Positions 6,036 to 6,077 of a stretch of DNA of 6,077 nucleotides are shown here, piece after piece (the first letter of the stretch is position 1; each line of letters starts with the position of its first letter). The stretch comes from an uncultured Oscillospiraceae bacterium. GTDB lineage: Bacteria > Bacillota > Clostridia > Oscillospirales > Oscillospiraceae. The position numbers and the translations under genes are program-made. Below the pieces are notes generated by a model. It saw only the letters and a list, made by a program, of their open reading frames with translations, made no database searches and had not been told where the DNA came from. The stretch spans positions 1 through 6,077 of the forward strand of contig CABVDR010000105.1 of NCBI GenBank assembly GCA_902497145.1, in the 5' to 3' direction.

Positions 6036-6077
<42 letters not shown>

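Overview
The window looks like chromosomal DNA of an anaerobic, butyrate-forming Firmicute of the class Clostridia, possibly a GC-rich gut Oscillospiraceae-type lineage. The grounds are a ptb-buk butyrate operon, AGGAGG-type ribosome sites, sigma-A-like promoters, a surface protein with SLH domains, and GC-rich genes separated by AT-rich intergenic DNA. The family-level placement is an inference. No rRNA, tRNA, CRISPR, transposon or phage module was seen.

Layout. Positions 1-1666 (minus strand) hold the butyrate operon: phosphate butyryltransferase (ptb, complete, 764-1666), then 35 nt later butyrate kinase (buk, start at 728, cut by the left edge). Together they convert butyryl-CoA to butyrate and ATP. 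Positions 1667-1927 are a divergent control region. It contains a -24/-12 (sigma-54-like) candidate and an extended -10 candidate facing ptb, two compact hairpins in the ptb leader, and a good sigma-A promoter facing right whose -10 lies in a 17-bp palindrome. Positions 1928-3472 (plus) encode a sodium:solute symporter of the SSS/PutP family, followed by a strong terminator. Positions 3645-4502 (plus) encode a TIM-barrel metal-dependent hydrolase of the amidohydrolase-2 family. Positions 4550-5896 (minus) encode a secreted, SLH-anchored GH25 muramidase that converges on the hydrolase across a shared terminator. At the right edge another minus-strand gene probably ends at 6036, with its own terminator at 5993-6026.

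How the genes may work together. The symporter is transcribed divergently from ptb-buk and shares its control region, so it may import a substrate whose fermentation feeds butyryl-CoA. The hydrolase could act on the same compound or be unrelated. Neither substrate can be read from the sequence. The muramidase is a separate cell-wall gene with its own promoters. The gene content is ordinary for Clostridia; the most interesting part is the compact divergent regulatory region.
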